Positions 25,865-34,624 of a stretch of 60,866 nt of DNA are shown here, piece by piece. How positions within the stretch are numbered: position 1 is the first letter of the stretch; each line of letters begins with the position of its first letter. The stretch lies in contig JBBQPM010000015.1 of assembly GCA_038217425.1 (NCBI GenBank), forward strand, positions 1 to 60,866, read 5' to 3'. The DNA is from JAIEPT01 sp038217425 (lineage in GTDB: Bacteria > Planctomycetota > Planctomycetia > Gemmatales > Gemmataceae). Below the pieces are notes generated by a model. That model saw only the letters and a program-made list of their open reading frames with translations, ran no database searches and was not told where the DNA came from. A program made the position numbers and the translations under genes.

Positions 25865-27442
25865 ATGCGTCGCGCTTTGCTGATATTGCTGCTCGTGCCG
25901 ACGTTCGCCGACGCTCAACCGTTCCGCATCCACATGGTCGGCGTCGGCGAATACGATCCCATTCCGTCGCTGAACACCTTCCGCATCTACCTCGAAGAAC
26001 ACTACCGCGACCTGCAAATTACCTCGTCGCTGGGGGGGGACAGTAAAACCTTCCCCAATCTCGAGCCGCTGGCAAAAGCCGACGTGCTCGTGATGTTCGC
26101 GCGCCGAACGAATCCATCCGCCGAGCAGATGAAGATGTTCCGCGATTTTTGGAACGGCAAGAAAGGCATCGTCGCCATGCGGACCGCGAGCCATGCTTTT
26201 CAGAAGGACGAAAACGAAGTCTGGGACAAGCAAGTCCTCGGAGGCAACTACCGCGGGTCCGGCAGCTACACGGCGCCCTTCACCGCGGTCGGCGACAAGG
26301 AACATCCAATCCTCAAAGGCGTCGGCGCCATCTCCTCGCGCGGCTACTACGGCAACGACAAGCTCGCCCCCGACGCCGACGTGCTGCAGATCGTCAAACG
26401 CGATCAAGGCGCCAAGCTCCCCGTGAGCTGGACGCACGATTACAAAGGAACGAAGACGTTCTACACGTCGATGGGCGTCCCGGAAGACTTTCGTAATGAA
26501 AAATTCCTACGAATGATGGCGAATGCGGTTTTCTGGACCGCCCGGCACGATCCCGCCAAGTATGCCAAGACGCCGACGGAAGTGCTCAACGCGAAGTTCC
26601 CGCCGGCATTGGCGAAGTTCGATCAGTTCAACGCGGCCACGATTTCGATCCCCGTGTTTGGCGGCGTTCCCGGCCAATGGGACGCAAAGATCCGCGAACG
26701 GGGTTGGATCGTCCGCGAGGGCGACAACTACCGCATGTGGTACACCGGCTACGACGGCACGAAGGAGGGGCTGCGGATGCTCGGCTACGCCACGTCGCAG
26801 GACGGCGTGACCTGGAAGCGCCATCGGGAGCCGATCTACAAGGAACACTGGACCGAAGACATGATCGTCGTCCCCCACAAGGGAAAGTACTACATGTTCG
26901 CCGAGGGGAAGGACGACCAGGCTCACCTGCTGATTTCGCTCGACGGCGTTGAGTGGAGGCGACAGGGCGTGCTCGACATCCGCATGCGCAAGGGGGCGCC
27001 GATCCCCTCCGGGCCGTTCGGCACGCCGGTCGTTTGGTTCGAGAAGGGCGCATGGAATCTTCTTTACGAACGTAGCGACAAGGGCGTTTGGCTCGCGCGC
27101 TCCAGCGATTTGAAAGTCTGGACCCACGTACAAGACGAGCCGGTCATGGTCCCCGGCGACGGCGAGCACGAGAAGGATCTGATTGCCGTCAACCAGGTCA
27201 TCAAGGAAGGCGATCGCTACTACGCCTATTACCACGGCAGTATCTCGACCGGCCCCAACGCCAAGAAATGGGCGACGTGCCTGGCGACTTCGACCGACCT
27301 GATTCGCTGGGAGAAGTATCCGCACAACCCGCTATTGCCGCACGCGGAGAACAAATCGAGCGGCATCGTCGTCCACGATGGCCGAGGTTGGCGGCTCTAC
27401 ACCATGCATCCGGAAGTCCATTTACACCGGCAGGCGCCATGA
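25865..27442 (+). CDS. Secreted ThuA-domain protein fused to a five-bladed glycosidase-like propeller
   Basis: A 525-residue protein with a signal peptide (RRALLILLLVPTFADA). Residues about 20-225 are a ThuA/glutamine-amidotransferase-like domain: ADVLVMFARRTNPSAEQMKM, GIVAMRTASHAF, VLGGNYRGSG and HPILKGV. The rest (about 250-525) has blades like those of GH32/GH43/GH130-type propellers: GWIVREGDNYRMWYTGYDG, LGYATSQDGVTWKRH, KGVWLARSSDLKVW. It is predicted to bind or modify a carbohydrate outside the cytoplasm. ThuA proteins are linked to trehalose/disaccharide use in rhizobia. AAAGGAG precedes the start. It overlaps the next gene as ATGA. Confidence 0.8.
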   Translation: MRRALLILLLVPTFADAQPFRIHMVGVGEYDPIPSLNTFRIYLEEHYRDLQITSSLGGDSKTFPNLEPLAKADVLVMFARRTNPSAEQMKMFRDFWNGKKGIVAMRTASHAFQKDENEVWDKQVLGGNYRGSGSYTAPFTAVGDKEHPILKGVGAISSRGYYGNDKLAPDADVLQIVKRDQGAKLPVSWTHDYKGTKTFYTSMGVPEDFRNEKFLRMMANAVFWTARHDPAKYAKTPTEVLNAKFPPALAKFDQFNAATISIPVFGGVPGQWDAKIRERGWIVREGDNYRMWYTGYDGTKEGLRMLGYATSQDGVTWKRHREPIYKEHWTEDMIVVPHKGKYYMFAEGKDDQAHLLISLDGVEWRRQGVLDIRMRKGAPIPSGPFGTPVVWFEKGAWNLLYERSDKGVWLARSSDLKVWTHVQDEPVMVPGDGEHEKDLIAVNQVIKEGDRYYAYYHGSISTGPNAKKWATCLATSTDLIRWEKYPHNPLLPHAENKSSGIVVHDGRGWRLYTMHPEVHLHRQAP

Positions 27443-28206
27443 ATCGCGTGGTCATGCTCGTATCGCTGGTCTGCGTCGCGCGTTCTGCCGCGGAACTGCC
27501 GGCGTCCAAGGGCGCGTACGTCATCGTGGGATCGCTCGCCTCTCCGCTGGCGCATCAGGCGGCGGCCGCGGACGAGAAGTTCGTCTACGCCATCGACAAC
27601 GCCCGCATCGCGAAGTACGACCGCGACTCGGGCCAGGAGCTGGCGCGCAGCACCGGCCCTGCCGAGCATCTCAATAGCGGCTTCTTCTGGCAGGGCAAGC
27701 TGTACTGCGCTCATTCGAACTACCCGAAAAAGCCGCACCAAAGCGACATCCGCGTGCTCGATCCGGCGACGATGAAACTCGAGATCTTTCAAACGTTCGC
27801 CGATCCGCCGGGGAGTCTGACCTGGGCGGTGCGCCGCGGCGAAGCGTGGTGGTGCTGCTTCGCGCACTACGGCAAAGACAATAGCAAGACCGTGCTCGTC
27901 GAATTTGGCCCCGGCTGGAAGGAGTTGGGCCGCTGGACGTTTCCCGCGGCACTGATCACCGACTGGGGCGGATCGAGTCTATCGGGCGGCATCTGGCACG
28001 GGGACGACCTGCTCGCCACCGGCCACGACAAGAAAGTCATTTATCGTCTGCGGCTTCCGAAGCAAGGCGCCGTCGTGGAAGTGGCGGAAGCGATCCCGTC
28101 GCCGTTCCCCGGACAAGGGATCGCGATCGATGCGAAGACGGGCAACCTGGTCGGCATCGACCGCGGCGCCCGGCGGGTGTTGTTCGCGAAATACGAGCGG
28201 CGCTAA
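27439..28206 (+). CDS. Secreted propeller-like protein coupled to the ThuA fusion
   Basis: A 255-residue protein starting at the ATG that overlaps the stop of the ThuA fusion (ATGA). It has a signal peptide (MNRVVMLVSLVCVARSAA) and then blades with conserved turns: DEKFVYAIDNARIAKYDRDS, DIRVLDPATMKLEI, LLATGHDKKVIYRLRLP and GIAIDAKTGNLVGIDR. This is the look of a small WD/NHL-type propeller, without a nameable family. Translational coupling implies it works with the upstream carbohydrate protein, for example as a binding partner. Confidence 0.7.
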   Translation: MNRVVMLVSLVCVARSAAELPASKGAYVIVGSLASPLAHQAAAADEKFVYAIDNARIAKYDRDSGQELARSTGPAEHLNSGFFWQGKLYCAHSNYPKKPHQSDIRVLDPATMKLEIFQTFADPPGSLTWAVRRGEAWWCCFAHYGKDNSKTVLVEFGPGWKELGRWTFPAALITDWGGSSLSGGIWHGDDLLATGHDKKVIYRLRLPKQGAVVEVAEAIPSPFPGQGIAIDAKTGNLVGIDRGARRVLFAKYERR

Positions 28207-28270
28207 ACCGGGAGTTTCGCGTTAAAATAAAACGCAGAAGACAAGGGCCTCATTCGGAAGGGAAGACATC

Positions 28271-28480
28271 ATGGCCGAGTTGACGTTAGAAATGGTCGCC
28301 CAGAGATTGGTAGATTTGGAACGCAAGGTTGCGGAGCTTTCCGGCAAACCGGGACCGAAAGATTGGCAACGAACCGTCGGCATGTTTGAAGGGGACGAAC
28401 TCATGGCCCAGGTCGACGCGGAAATCATGGCTACTCGTGAAGCAGAACGTATTGCCGCACGGGCAGGTCAGTTCGAATGA
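28271..28480 (+). CDS. Putative antitoxin of a VapBC-type pair
   Basis: A 69-residue protein with an N-terminal helix (LTLEMVAQRLVDLERKVAEL) and a C-terminal segment, DWQRTVGMFEGDELM then TREAERIAAR. This C-terminal pattern recurs in short antitoxins paired with PIN toxins, where it would wrap the toxin. It has no obvious DNA-binding domain, so autoregulation is uncertain. It overlaps the PIN gene by 4 bases (ATGA). A purine-rich GGAAGGGAAG precedes the start. Confidence 0.75.
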   Translation: MAELTLEMVAQRLVDLERKVAELSGKPGPKDWQRTVGMFEGDELMAQVDAEIMATREAERIAARAGQFE

Positions 28481-28893
28481 TTCTTTTGGACACGGACCAC
28501 TTGACGGTGCTTCGCTTTCGAACCGGGCAGCGTTGCCTCGGATTGATTGCGCGTATGAAGGCTGCAGACGACGAGGTTTTTGGCACCACCATCATCAACG
28601 CCGCCGAGCAAACCAAAGGCTGGCTTGCGTCGATTCATAAAGAACGAGACGTACTCCGGCAGGTTGCGTGTTATCGCCAACTAGCGAAGTTGTTCGCCTT
28701 CTATGCAAGTTATCACATCGCGGAGTTTGACGAAGCATCCGCCGTTCGCTTTAGCGCTCTTCGGCAAACCAAGATTCGAGTCGGAACGAACGACCTCAAG
28801 ATCGCGTTGACCACGGACTCGTTGTTGCTTACCGCGAATCGCCAAGATTTCGAATTGGTTCCTGGACTTCGTTTTGCGAACTGGCTGGACTAA
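28477..28893 (+). CDS. PIN-domain ribonuclease toxin (VapC family)
   Basis: A 138-residue PIN-domain protein predicted to cleave RNA when freed from its antitoxin. The acidic metal-binding residues are visible: Asp in MILLDTDHLTVL, Glu in IINAAEQTKGW, Asp in GTNDLKIALT, and the TANRQDF segment near the C terminus. Length is typical of VapC. It is translationally coupled to the small antitoxin gene upstream and is followed by about 190 bases without genes before the znuA promoter. Confidence 0.85.
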   Translation: MILLDTDHLTVLRFRTGQRCLGLIARMKAADDEVFGTTIINAAEQTKGWLASIHKERDVLRQVACYRQLAKLFAFYASYHIAEFDEASAVRFSALRQTKIRVGTNDLKIALTTDSLLLTANRQDFELVPGLRFANWLD

Positions 28894-29083
28894 TCTCTGG
28901 ACATTTCCAACGAGTACTCCGGATCGTTGCGATTGTCCTGGCCGCGAATCAAGCGAAATGAACGCCCGAGGACGGGCGAATGCACCCAGCCGTCCAGCTT
29001 CTTGCACGCGGCGAAGCCCAATTCTTTGTTTCGCTCAATTCAAGCCGCGGAACGTCGGCGCGGGTAAATCGTTCGCTTTGCGA

Positions 29084-29112
29084 TTGGTTTTTCGCGTCAC
29101 GCCGCGTAGGAT
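29084..29112 (+). promoter_or_regulatory. Candidate sigma70-type promoter of znuA
   Basis: TTGGTT at 29084-29089 and TAGGAT at 29107-29112 are 17 bases apart. The -10 is followed by an AT-rich patch (AACAACGTAATACC) where a metal-responsive operator could lie, but I could not confirm a Zur-like palindrome. The znuA ATG is 37 bases after the -10. Confidence 0.4.
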
Positions 29113-29148
29113 AACAACGTAATACCGAACCCTTTCGAGGCTCGCGCT

Positions 29149-30093
29149 ATGGCCCGCTTGACGCTTCTCCTGGCCGCCTTGATGCTGATCGGCTGTAGCC
29201 GGCATCCCGACCCTTGGGCCGAGGCGCCGCCGGAGAAGCTGCGCGTGCTGGCGTCGTTTCCGCCGATCTATTGCTTCGCCGCCCATGTCGCGGAACCGGA
29301 CGGCTACGTCCTCGCCATGCTCACCGGCCAAGGCCCGCACTCGTACAAGCCGAACCATCGCGATGCCGACCGCGCCAAGAAGGCCAGTGTCTTTTTCTAC
29401 AACGGCCAAACGCTTGATGACGGCATCGTTGAAGAACTCGTCATCCTCTCGCGCAGCCCGGCCAAGAAGTTCGACCTGAGCCGAGGCGTCGCCAAGAAGG
29501 ATCTCATCGCCGTCGCGCCCGATCACGTCTGCCTCGACGGCTGCAAGCACGGCGATCATGATCCGCATCTTTGGCTCGGACCGACGCGCGCCAAGGAAAT
29601 GGTCGATCAACTCGCGCGCGATTTGGCCGAGGTCGATCCAGCTCATGCCGAGGGCTATCGCCAGCGCGCGGGGGAGTACAAGCAGAAGCTCGATGAATTG
29701 TTGGCCTACGGCAGGGCGAAGCTCGCGGGCAAGTCGGCCAAGGTCATCACCATGCACGAGGCGCTGGGGTACTTCGCCCGCGATTTTGGCGTCGAGATCG
29801 TCGGCAGCATCCAGAAGATCCCGGGCCAGGATTCCGATCAAAAAGGCTTCGGCGATCTTTTCACGTTGTGCCAGGAGAAGGGCGTCCGGGTCATTCTCGT
29901 GGAGCCGCAATATTCGCTGAGCCAGGCCGAGCAGTTGCAGAACGAGCTGCGTAAACGCGAGATCGTCGTGAAGATCGCGGAGTTCGACACGTTCGAAACC
30001 GCGGCCGCCGACAAAAATGGCCGAATGGACAAGAATCTTTACCTGGAAACGATGCGGAAGAACATCGACCGCCTGGCCGAGGCGCTGCCATGA
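29149..30093 (+). CDS. znuA: Zinc/manganese ABC transporter substrate-binding lipoprotein (ZnuA-like)
   Basis: A 314-residue lipoprotein with the lipobox LMLIGC (Cys16). Metal-binding His residues expected for the cluster 9 family are present: GQGPHSYKP, DPHLWLGP and ITMHEALGYFARDFG, plus an acidic residue in ILVEPQYS. A short His/Asp loop, CKHGDHDPH, replaces the longer His-rich loop of zinc-specific members. It would capture Zn or Mn outside the membrane and deliver it to a permease. The next gene, overlapping by ATGA, is the ATPase; no permease gene is in this operon. Confidence 0.87.
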   Translation: MARLTLLLAALMLIGCSRHPDPWAEAPPEKLRVLASFPPIYCFAAHVAEPDGYVLAMLTGQGPHSYKPNHRDADRAKKASVFFYNGQTLDDGIVEELVILSRSPAKKFDLSRGVAKKDLIAVAPDHVCLDGCKHGDHDPHLWLGPTRAKEMVDQLARDLAEVDPAHAEGYRQRAGEYKQKLDELLAYGRAKLAGKSAKVITMHEALGYFARDFGVEIVGSIQKIPGQDSDQKGFGDLFTLCQEKGVRVILVEPQYSLSQAEQLQNELRKREIVVKIAEFDTFETAAADKNGRMDKNLYLETMRKNIDRLAEALP

Positions 30094-30836
30094 GTCGGCC
30101 GCTGGTGACGCTCGAAGGCGTGGCGGTCACGCTGGGGGGACACAAGATTCTCACCGGCGTGAACGGCGACATCGCGCGGGGCAAAATCACCGCCCTCATC
30201 GGCCTCAACGGCAGCGGCAAGTCGACGCTGCTGCGCACCCTCCTTAAAGAAATCCCCTACGCCGGCGCCATTCGCTTTCACTGCGGACACGATCATAGCC
30301 AGCACGAACCCCAGCATGTCGGCTACGTGCCGCAGAAGCTGCGCATTGAGGCGAACTTCCCGTTCACCGTCCGCGATCTGCTCGCCCTGACGCTGCAGCG
30401 CCGGCCCGTTTTTCTGGGCATCAGTCGCAAGATTCGGGACAAGATGGTCGAGATGCTCGCCCAGACCGGAGCGCCGGCGGCGCTCCTGGATCGGCCGCTG
30501 GACAAGATTTCCGGCGGCGAGTTGCAGCGCGTCTTGCTCGCGCTGGCGCTGGAGCCCCGGCCCGAACTGTTGCTGCTGGACGAACCGGCCGCGGGCATCG
30601 ACTTCAAAGACGAAGGAAGTTTCTACGAGTTGATCCACCATCTCAACATCACGCGCGGCATCACGATCTTGCTCGTCTCGCACGACATTTCGATGGTCAG
30701 CAAACGGGCCGACCACGTCTTGTGCCTGAAGGACGGCTCGATCTATTGCCAGGGGACGACGGAGATTCTGAAGGGGAACGCCCTGAAGGATATCTTCGGG
30801 TCCGATACGATGCTGTTTCCGCACCAGCATGCGTGA
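30090..30836 (+). CDS. znuC: Metal ABC transporter ATP-binding protein (ZnuC-like)
   Basis: A 248-residue ABC ATPase. Walker A is GLNGSGKSTLL (near residue 36), the signature is ISGGELQRVLLAL, Walker B is ELLLLDEPAAGID and the switch His is in LLVSHDISM. It starts inside the znuA stop (ATGA). It is assigned to Zn/Mn uptake by that coupling and by the family resemblance of VGYVPQKLRIEANFPFTVRD. No integral-membrane permease follows: the next gene downstream is convergent. Confidence 0.88.
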   Translation: MSRPLVTLEGVAVTLGGHKILTGVNGDIARGKITALIGLNGSGKSTLLRTLLKEIPYAGAIRFHCGHDHSQHEPQHVGYVPQKLRIEANFPFTVRDLLALTLQRRPVFLGISRKIRDKMVEMLAQTGAPAALLDRPLDKISGGELQRVLLALALEPRPELLLLDEPAAGIDFKDEGSFYELIHHLNITRGITILLVSHDISMVSKRADHVLCLKDGSIYCQGTTEILKGNALKDIFGSDTMLFPHQHA

Positions 30837-30852
30837 ACTCGGTGCGTTTCCT

Positions 30853-30890
30853 CGTTTAGCGTTCGCAGGCCACGCCGCGAGCGCTAAACG
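30853..30890. repeat. Stem-loop, family B-prime
   Basis: Arms 30853-30866 and 30877-30890 pair with one mismatch over 14 bp around a 10-base loop. The arms begin CGTTTAGCG, like 24107-24144. It lies between the convergent znuC and subtilase genes and may terminate both. Confidence 0.65.
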
Positions 30891-30904
30891 AAGAGGGAAA
30901 TTTC

Positions 30905-33505
30905 TCACGCGAACGTCACCAACACCACTTTTTTCGCAACGTTCACGCCGTCGGACACCGATACCTCCAGGCCGAGCGTGCCGACAAATTCCTCTTGCAG
31001 TTCGAGCACCACTTGCGTTCCCTGCAGCGTCAAATTCCCCTTGGGCTGCTTGGGAGCCTGTGCGTTCCACAAGAGACTCGGGTCGGCATAGTAGGACGGG
31101 CTCAGCGTGGCGATCAGGTTCTCGGGTTTGAGCAGGTCGGCGCGGGTGTTGGCCGCCTTACGAACTTCGCCGTTGGGCAGAATCGCGTACCAGGTGCGGA
31201 AGTCGCGCGTGACCATCCACTTTTCGTTTTGACCCATGAAGTTCGTGTAGTAGCTCCCCGCAAAGACCAGGCCGAGCTGTTGCTGCAGCTTGGCAGCGGC
31301 GTTCTCGATCGAGACGAGCTTGACCGACAGATTGACCGATTCGGTCGCGTTCAAGATCGGCACGTTGAAGACGACCTTGCGTTGCGACTTGGGGACCGTG
31401 ACGTTGGGCATGTCCCCCAGAGCCGGCGGCAACCCGGCGACTTCCACCTGGAACGTCGTGGCCGACGCCAACTTGCCGTCGGACGCGGAAACCTCGACCG
31501 CGAACTTGCCCGAAAAGCCGGGCGGCGGAGTCAAGGAAAGTTGATTGCCGACGACCGACACGCTAATGTTCGCGGCCGATCCGACCACGCGCGCCGAGTA
31601 GGCGACAGGCAGGCCTTCGGGATCGCGGGCATTGAGCGCGACCTGCAAGATTCCTTGCCCGGCTTTCATTTTCTGATCGGGGATCGGCGTCCAGATCGGC
31701 GGCAAGTTCGCCGGCGCCGGAGGCGGAGCCGGCGGCGTCGGCTTGGCGACCGTCACCAGAAAGGTCTGCAACGCAGTCCCCTTGCCGTCGCTCGCAGCCG
31801 CCTCCACTTGAAACGTACCGGTATAGGTCGACGCGGCATTGATGCGGATTTGATTACCCGCAACCAACAACGACACCGGAGCCGCGCCCCCGGCGCCCTC
31901 TTGAGCATTCCACAAGAGACTCGGGTCGTCGTATACTTCGATCGGCAGATTCGCGACGAGATTCGCCGGAGTCATCGTTCCCTGCACATCTCCCGACCAC
32001 TTACGAAGTTGTCCGTTGGGTAATATGGCGTACCAGACGTTGGCGGCGCCGAGCAGCCATTTCTCGTTCATGCTCCAAGTATTGAAGTAGTAGGAACCCG
32101 AGTAGCTAATGGTGAGCGTCTGCTTGAGCTGGAAGAGCGGATTGACGCCGCCGGCGGGAGCGTTCACGAGCCGCGCGGAGTATGCGATCGGCAAGTTGTT
32201 GGCCGAGCTGGCGCTAAGGGTGACGACGAGCGTCCCGCCCGGCGCGAGGGACTGGCTGGTGATGGGAGTCAGTGTGGGAGGCACGTTGGAGATCACCGAC
32301 TTTGAGGCCGCGTTGAGAGACGCAAACAGATCGAGCCGTTTGAACGTCAGACCTGTGTTTGTGACATTATCGTCCTCGTCGTCGCCATCGACCACGGCAA
32401 CTCCGCTTGATTGCATGAGATTCAGGATGTCGCTTTGCGACGCAGACTTGCCGGCGGCATCGAGCGCCTGCCGCACCAAGGCGGCCGCCCCGGCGACAAC
32501 CGGCGTCGCCATCGACGTGCCGGCCATCTGTTTGTAGCCGTTGTTCAGATACGTGCTGTTGATGAGCGCTCCCGGCGCCATGATGTCGAGCGTGCTGGCG
32601 CGCTGGGTGAAGCTGGCAATGCGGTCGGCCGCGGTGGTGTAATCGCGAGACCCGCTGGCGAAGCCGACGTTGCCGAAGTCGCCGTTCCACACCGCGCCGA
32701 CGGAGACGACGTTGGGGCTGACGCCGGGGAACGCGATGCCGGGCTGGCTGTTTTTGCTGTAGAAACTGTTGCCCGAAGCGACGGCGACGAACACGCCTGT
32801 GGAGGTCAGCGCCTGGAATTCGTCCTCGAGAAAATCGAAGGGCGTGCTGGCGTAGTTTCCCGAGCCGAGCGACAGATTGATCGAGGCGATGTTGTACTGG
32901 GCGCGATGCGCGATGACCCAGTTGAGCGCGTCCTCAACGGCTCCGAAGGCGCCGGAACCCTTGGAGTCGAGGACTTTGAGGGCGATGAGATTGACGTTGG
33001 GAGCGACGCCGGAATAACCGACGTTGGAGGAGCCGATGATGCCGGCGACATGGGTGCCGTGCCCGTTGTCGTCCATGGGATCGGCGTCGTTATTGACGAA
33101 GTCCCAGCCGGCGACGACGCGAGTTCCCCAGGCGCCGCCGAGATCCGAGTGGGTGTAGTCGATGCCAGTGTCGATGACGACGACGGAGTATCCCTGGCCG
33201 CGATAGTTGTAGGTGTTGAATGCGGAGTCGAGCCCGATCATCGAGCCGAAGCTGTTGTTGACGGAGCTGACGCCCGCGGTGGAGACTTGTGACGCGGCGC
33301 TGATGGCGGCGTCGTCGACGGTGAAGCGCAGGTCGCGCCAGGCCTCGTGAAGGGCGCTGAAGACGGGGGTGGAAGAAAGGAGGTTTCGATCTTCCAGGGT
33401 TTCAAGGACAACATTCGCACGGTGAGCCGGCCGCGGCGCGGGGGTGCGCTCGTGAGCCGCTCGGTCCAGGCGCGCACGCCAGGACCAAAGCCAAGAGAGG
33501 AGCAT
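30905..33505 (-). CDS. Secreted subtilisin-like (S8) protease with Ig-like domains and a duplicated C-terminal module
   Basis: An 866-residue protein. The start is the ATG at 33505, preceded by AAGGA. Near residue 35 it has VLETLEDRNLLSS, the planctomycete export-associated motif. The S8 catalytic triad is complete: Asp in VVIDTGIDYTHSD (about 108), His in GHGTHVAGIIG (about 152), Ser in GTSMATPVVAG (about 329). After residue 400 come cadherin/Ig-like domains (PPTLTPI, PPIWTPIPDQ). A module of about 70 residues occurs twice (about 467-537 and 746-815), with GSYY, NEKW, WYAILPNG and DPSLLWNAQ conserved. It is likely surface-attached or secreted and degrades proteins. Confidence 0.9.
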   Translation of the reverse strand: MLLSWLWSWRARLDRAAHERTPAPRPAHRANVVLETLEDRNLLSSTPVFSALHEAWRDLRFTVDDAAISAASQVSTAGVSSVNNSFGSMIGLDSAFNTYNYRGQGYSVVVIDTGIDYTHSDLGGAWGTRVVAGWDFVNNDADPMDDNGHGTHVAGIIGSSNVGYSGVAPNVNLIALKVLDSKGSGAFGAVEDALNWVIAHRAQYNIASINLSLGSGNYASTPFDFLEDEFQALTSTGVFVAVASGNSFYSKNSQPGIAFPGVSPNVVSVGAVWNGDFGNVGFASGSRDYTTAADRIASFTQRASTLDIMAPGALINSTYLNNGYKQMAGTSMATPVVAGAAALVRQALDAAGKSASQSDILNLMQSSGVAVVDGDDEDDNVTNTGLTFKRLDLFASLNAASKSVISNVPPTLTPITSQSLAPGGTLVVTLSASSANNLPIAYSARLVNAPAGGVNPLFQLKQTLTISYSGSYYFNTWSMNEKWLLGAANVWYAILPNGQLRKWSGDVQGTMTPANLVANLPIEVYDDPSLLWNAQEGAGGAAPVSLLVAGNQIRINAASTYTGTFQVEAAASDGKGTALQTFLVTVAKPTPPAPPPAPANLPPIWTPIPDQKMKAGQGILQVALNARDPEGLPVAYSARVVGSAANISVSVVGNQLSLTPPPGFSGKFAVEVSASDGKLASATTFQVEVAGLPPALGDMPNVTVPKSQRKVVFNVPILNATESVNLSVKLVSIENAAAKLQQQLGLVFAGSYYTNFMGQNEKWMVTRDFRTWYAILPNGEVRKAANTRADLLKPENLIATLSPSYYADPSLLWNAQAPKQPKGNLTLQGTQVVLELQEEFVGTLGLEVSVSDGVNVAKKVVLVTFA

Positions 33506-33640
33506 GAACGGGATTCCTTCGGCAACCTGGCAATCGAGCGTGCGAGGCGGGGTTTCGCACGCGGGACCCATGGCTTTGCGTCCCCACGTCACCGTGGGTT
33601 TGCTATTATCGGGAATCAGTGAAATACCGATTCGCACGAA

Positions 33641-33669
33641 AACATAGCGTACGACGGCTGCGCAAGCAA
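33641..33669 (-). promoter_or_regulatory. Candidate promoter of the subtilase
   Basis: On the minus strand, TTGCTT (33669-33664) and TATGTT (33646-33641) are 17 bases apart. It would give a 5' untranslated leader of about 130 bases before the ATG at 33505. Confidence 0.35.
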
Positions 33670-33934
33670 ATCCGCGGGGGCGAAATTTGCGGGGAAAAGC
33701 GAGTCGTCGGGTTGTACCCAAGATAACGATTATGCCGATTGGCCGAGACGGATGAGGACTGCCGGGAGCATCCATACTCGCGAATCGGAGGGACTTGCCT
33801 CACAAAGGCATCGTGCCCGCCGACTTATTGTATAGAGGTGTCAGCTCGTTCAGCGCAAGAAAATGTCGGCGCGGGCTCAAGTTTTCGGCGAGGTTTGCCG
33901 AGAGGCGAAACGCGCGAAGTTACGGGACATCGAT

Positions 33935-34026
33935 AAGCCCAACGGATGAGGTACTCCGAACCCTTGGATTCCAGCAGTCCGCGTGTGTCGATCCCAGGGA
34001 TTCGGAGTACCTCACCCGCTGGGCTT
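33935..34026. repeat. Inverted repeat, family D (about 34-bp arms)
   Basis: Arms 33935-33968 and 33992-34026 are near-perfect reverse complements with the core GTGAGGTACTCCGAA or GATGAGGTACTCCGAA. The 23-base centre is unrelated. A single related arm is at 23451-23487. It lies immediately after the stop of the small exported protein gene. Confidence 0.7.
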
Positions 34027-34032
34027 GTAACG

Positions 34033-34329
34033 TCAATCCCGCACGGGAATGATCTTGCGGATGAAGCCCGTTTCGAGCGGGATCGCGTCGAGCGGCGGCA
34101 AGGGCCCCGGTTCATTCTTGACCAGGGGCGCGATCTGCTCGGGCGTCAGCGGAAAGCGTCGCGGCGCATTCTGCACCTGGACGATCACCGGCGGAAGTAG
34201 CGTGACGGCGGGCGCGGAGAGATGAGGCCGCGAAACCGTGAACGAAGCGGAGGGGCGCGCCGGCGGTCGCATCCACAGGAGCAGACCGAGCGAGGTCATC
34301 AATGTGGCCATTGCGAACTTCGTCGTCAT
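34033..34329 (-). CDS. Small exported or membrane-anchored protein, uncharacterised
   Basis: A 98-residue protein. The ATG at 34329 follows AAAGGA at about 8 bases and gives an N-terminal hydrophobic segment (FAMATLMTSLGLLLWM), so it is exported or anchored. The rest is Pro-rich and of low complexity (PPVIVQVQNAPRRFPLTPEQ), with no domain I recognise. The longer frame from 34482 overlaps nothing but has no ribosome binding site and a poor translation. It lies downstream of the sigma factor gene on the same strand, separated by repeat A. Confidence 0.6.
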   Translation of the reverse strand: MTTKFAMATLMTSLGLLLWMRPPARPSASFTVSRPHLSAPAVTLLPPVIVQVQNAPRRFPLTPEQIAPLVKNEPGPLPPLDAIPLETGFIRKIIPVRD

Positions 34330-34549
34330 GTCGGAATCCTTTCCGAGCCCGCAATAAATCCGCTGAAGATTCTCGGACCAGGCGCCGATAAATAGGGTGT
34401 TGCCAAGGGGTGGTCCGACCCAACGAGTCCAAATGGCAGGAAGCCAACACCTTGCCGAACCATCGGAATTTGAGTTGACCAACCTGAGGATTGGCGGTGA
34501 TGCAAGGTTGCATCACCGCTATTTTTTTGCGCGCCGCACAACTCAAAGA

Positions 34550-34612
34550 AAAGCCCAGGGACGGCTGTCCCTGGGGATTTCGAATTCCCAGGGACAGCCG
34601 TCCCTGGGCTTT
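34550..34612. repeat. Perfect inverted repeat, family A
   Basis: 26-base arms (34550-34575 and 34587-34612) are exact reverse complements around an 11-base centre. Each arm is itself close to a palindrome built on CCCAGGGA...TCCCTGGG. Related elements are at 39476-39669 and 51934-52049. It lies 12 bases beyond the sigma factor stop, so it may also end that transcript. Confidence 0.85.
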
Positions 34613-34624
34613 CAGTTCCGCTGG

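Larger units (their letters stand above)
33506..34032. other. Region upstream of the subtilase
   Basis: This 527-base stretch holds the candidate subtilase promoter (33641-33669) and the inverted repeat D (33935-34026). I find no supported gene. Frames that extend the subtilase upstream are Arg/Pro-rich and lack similarity. Confidence 0.6.

Noticed and set aside
29107..29130. A Zur or Fur operator in the AT-rich patch after the znuA -10 element
   Set aside because: The two halves do not form a consistent palindrome by eye.
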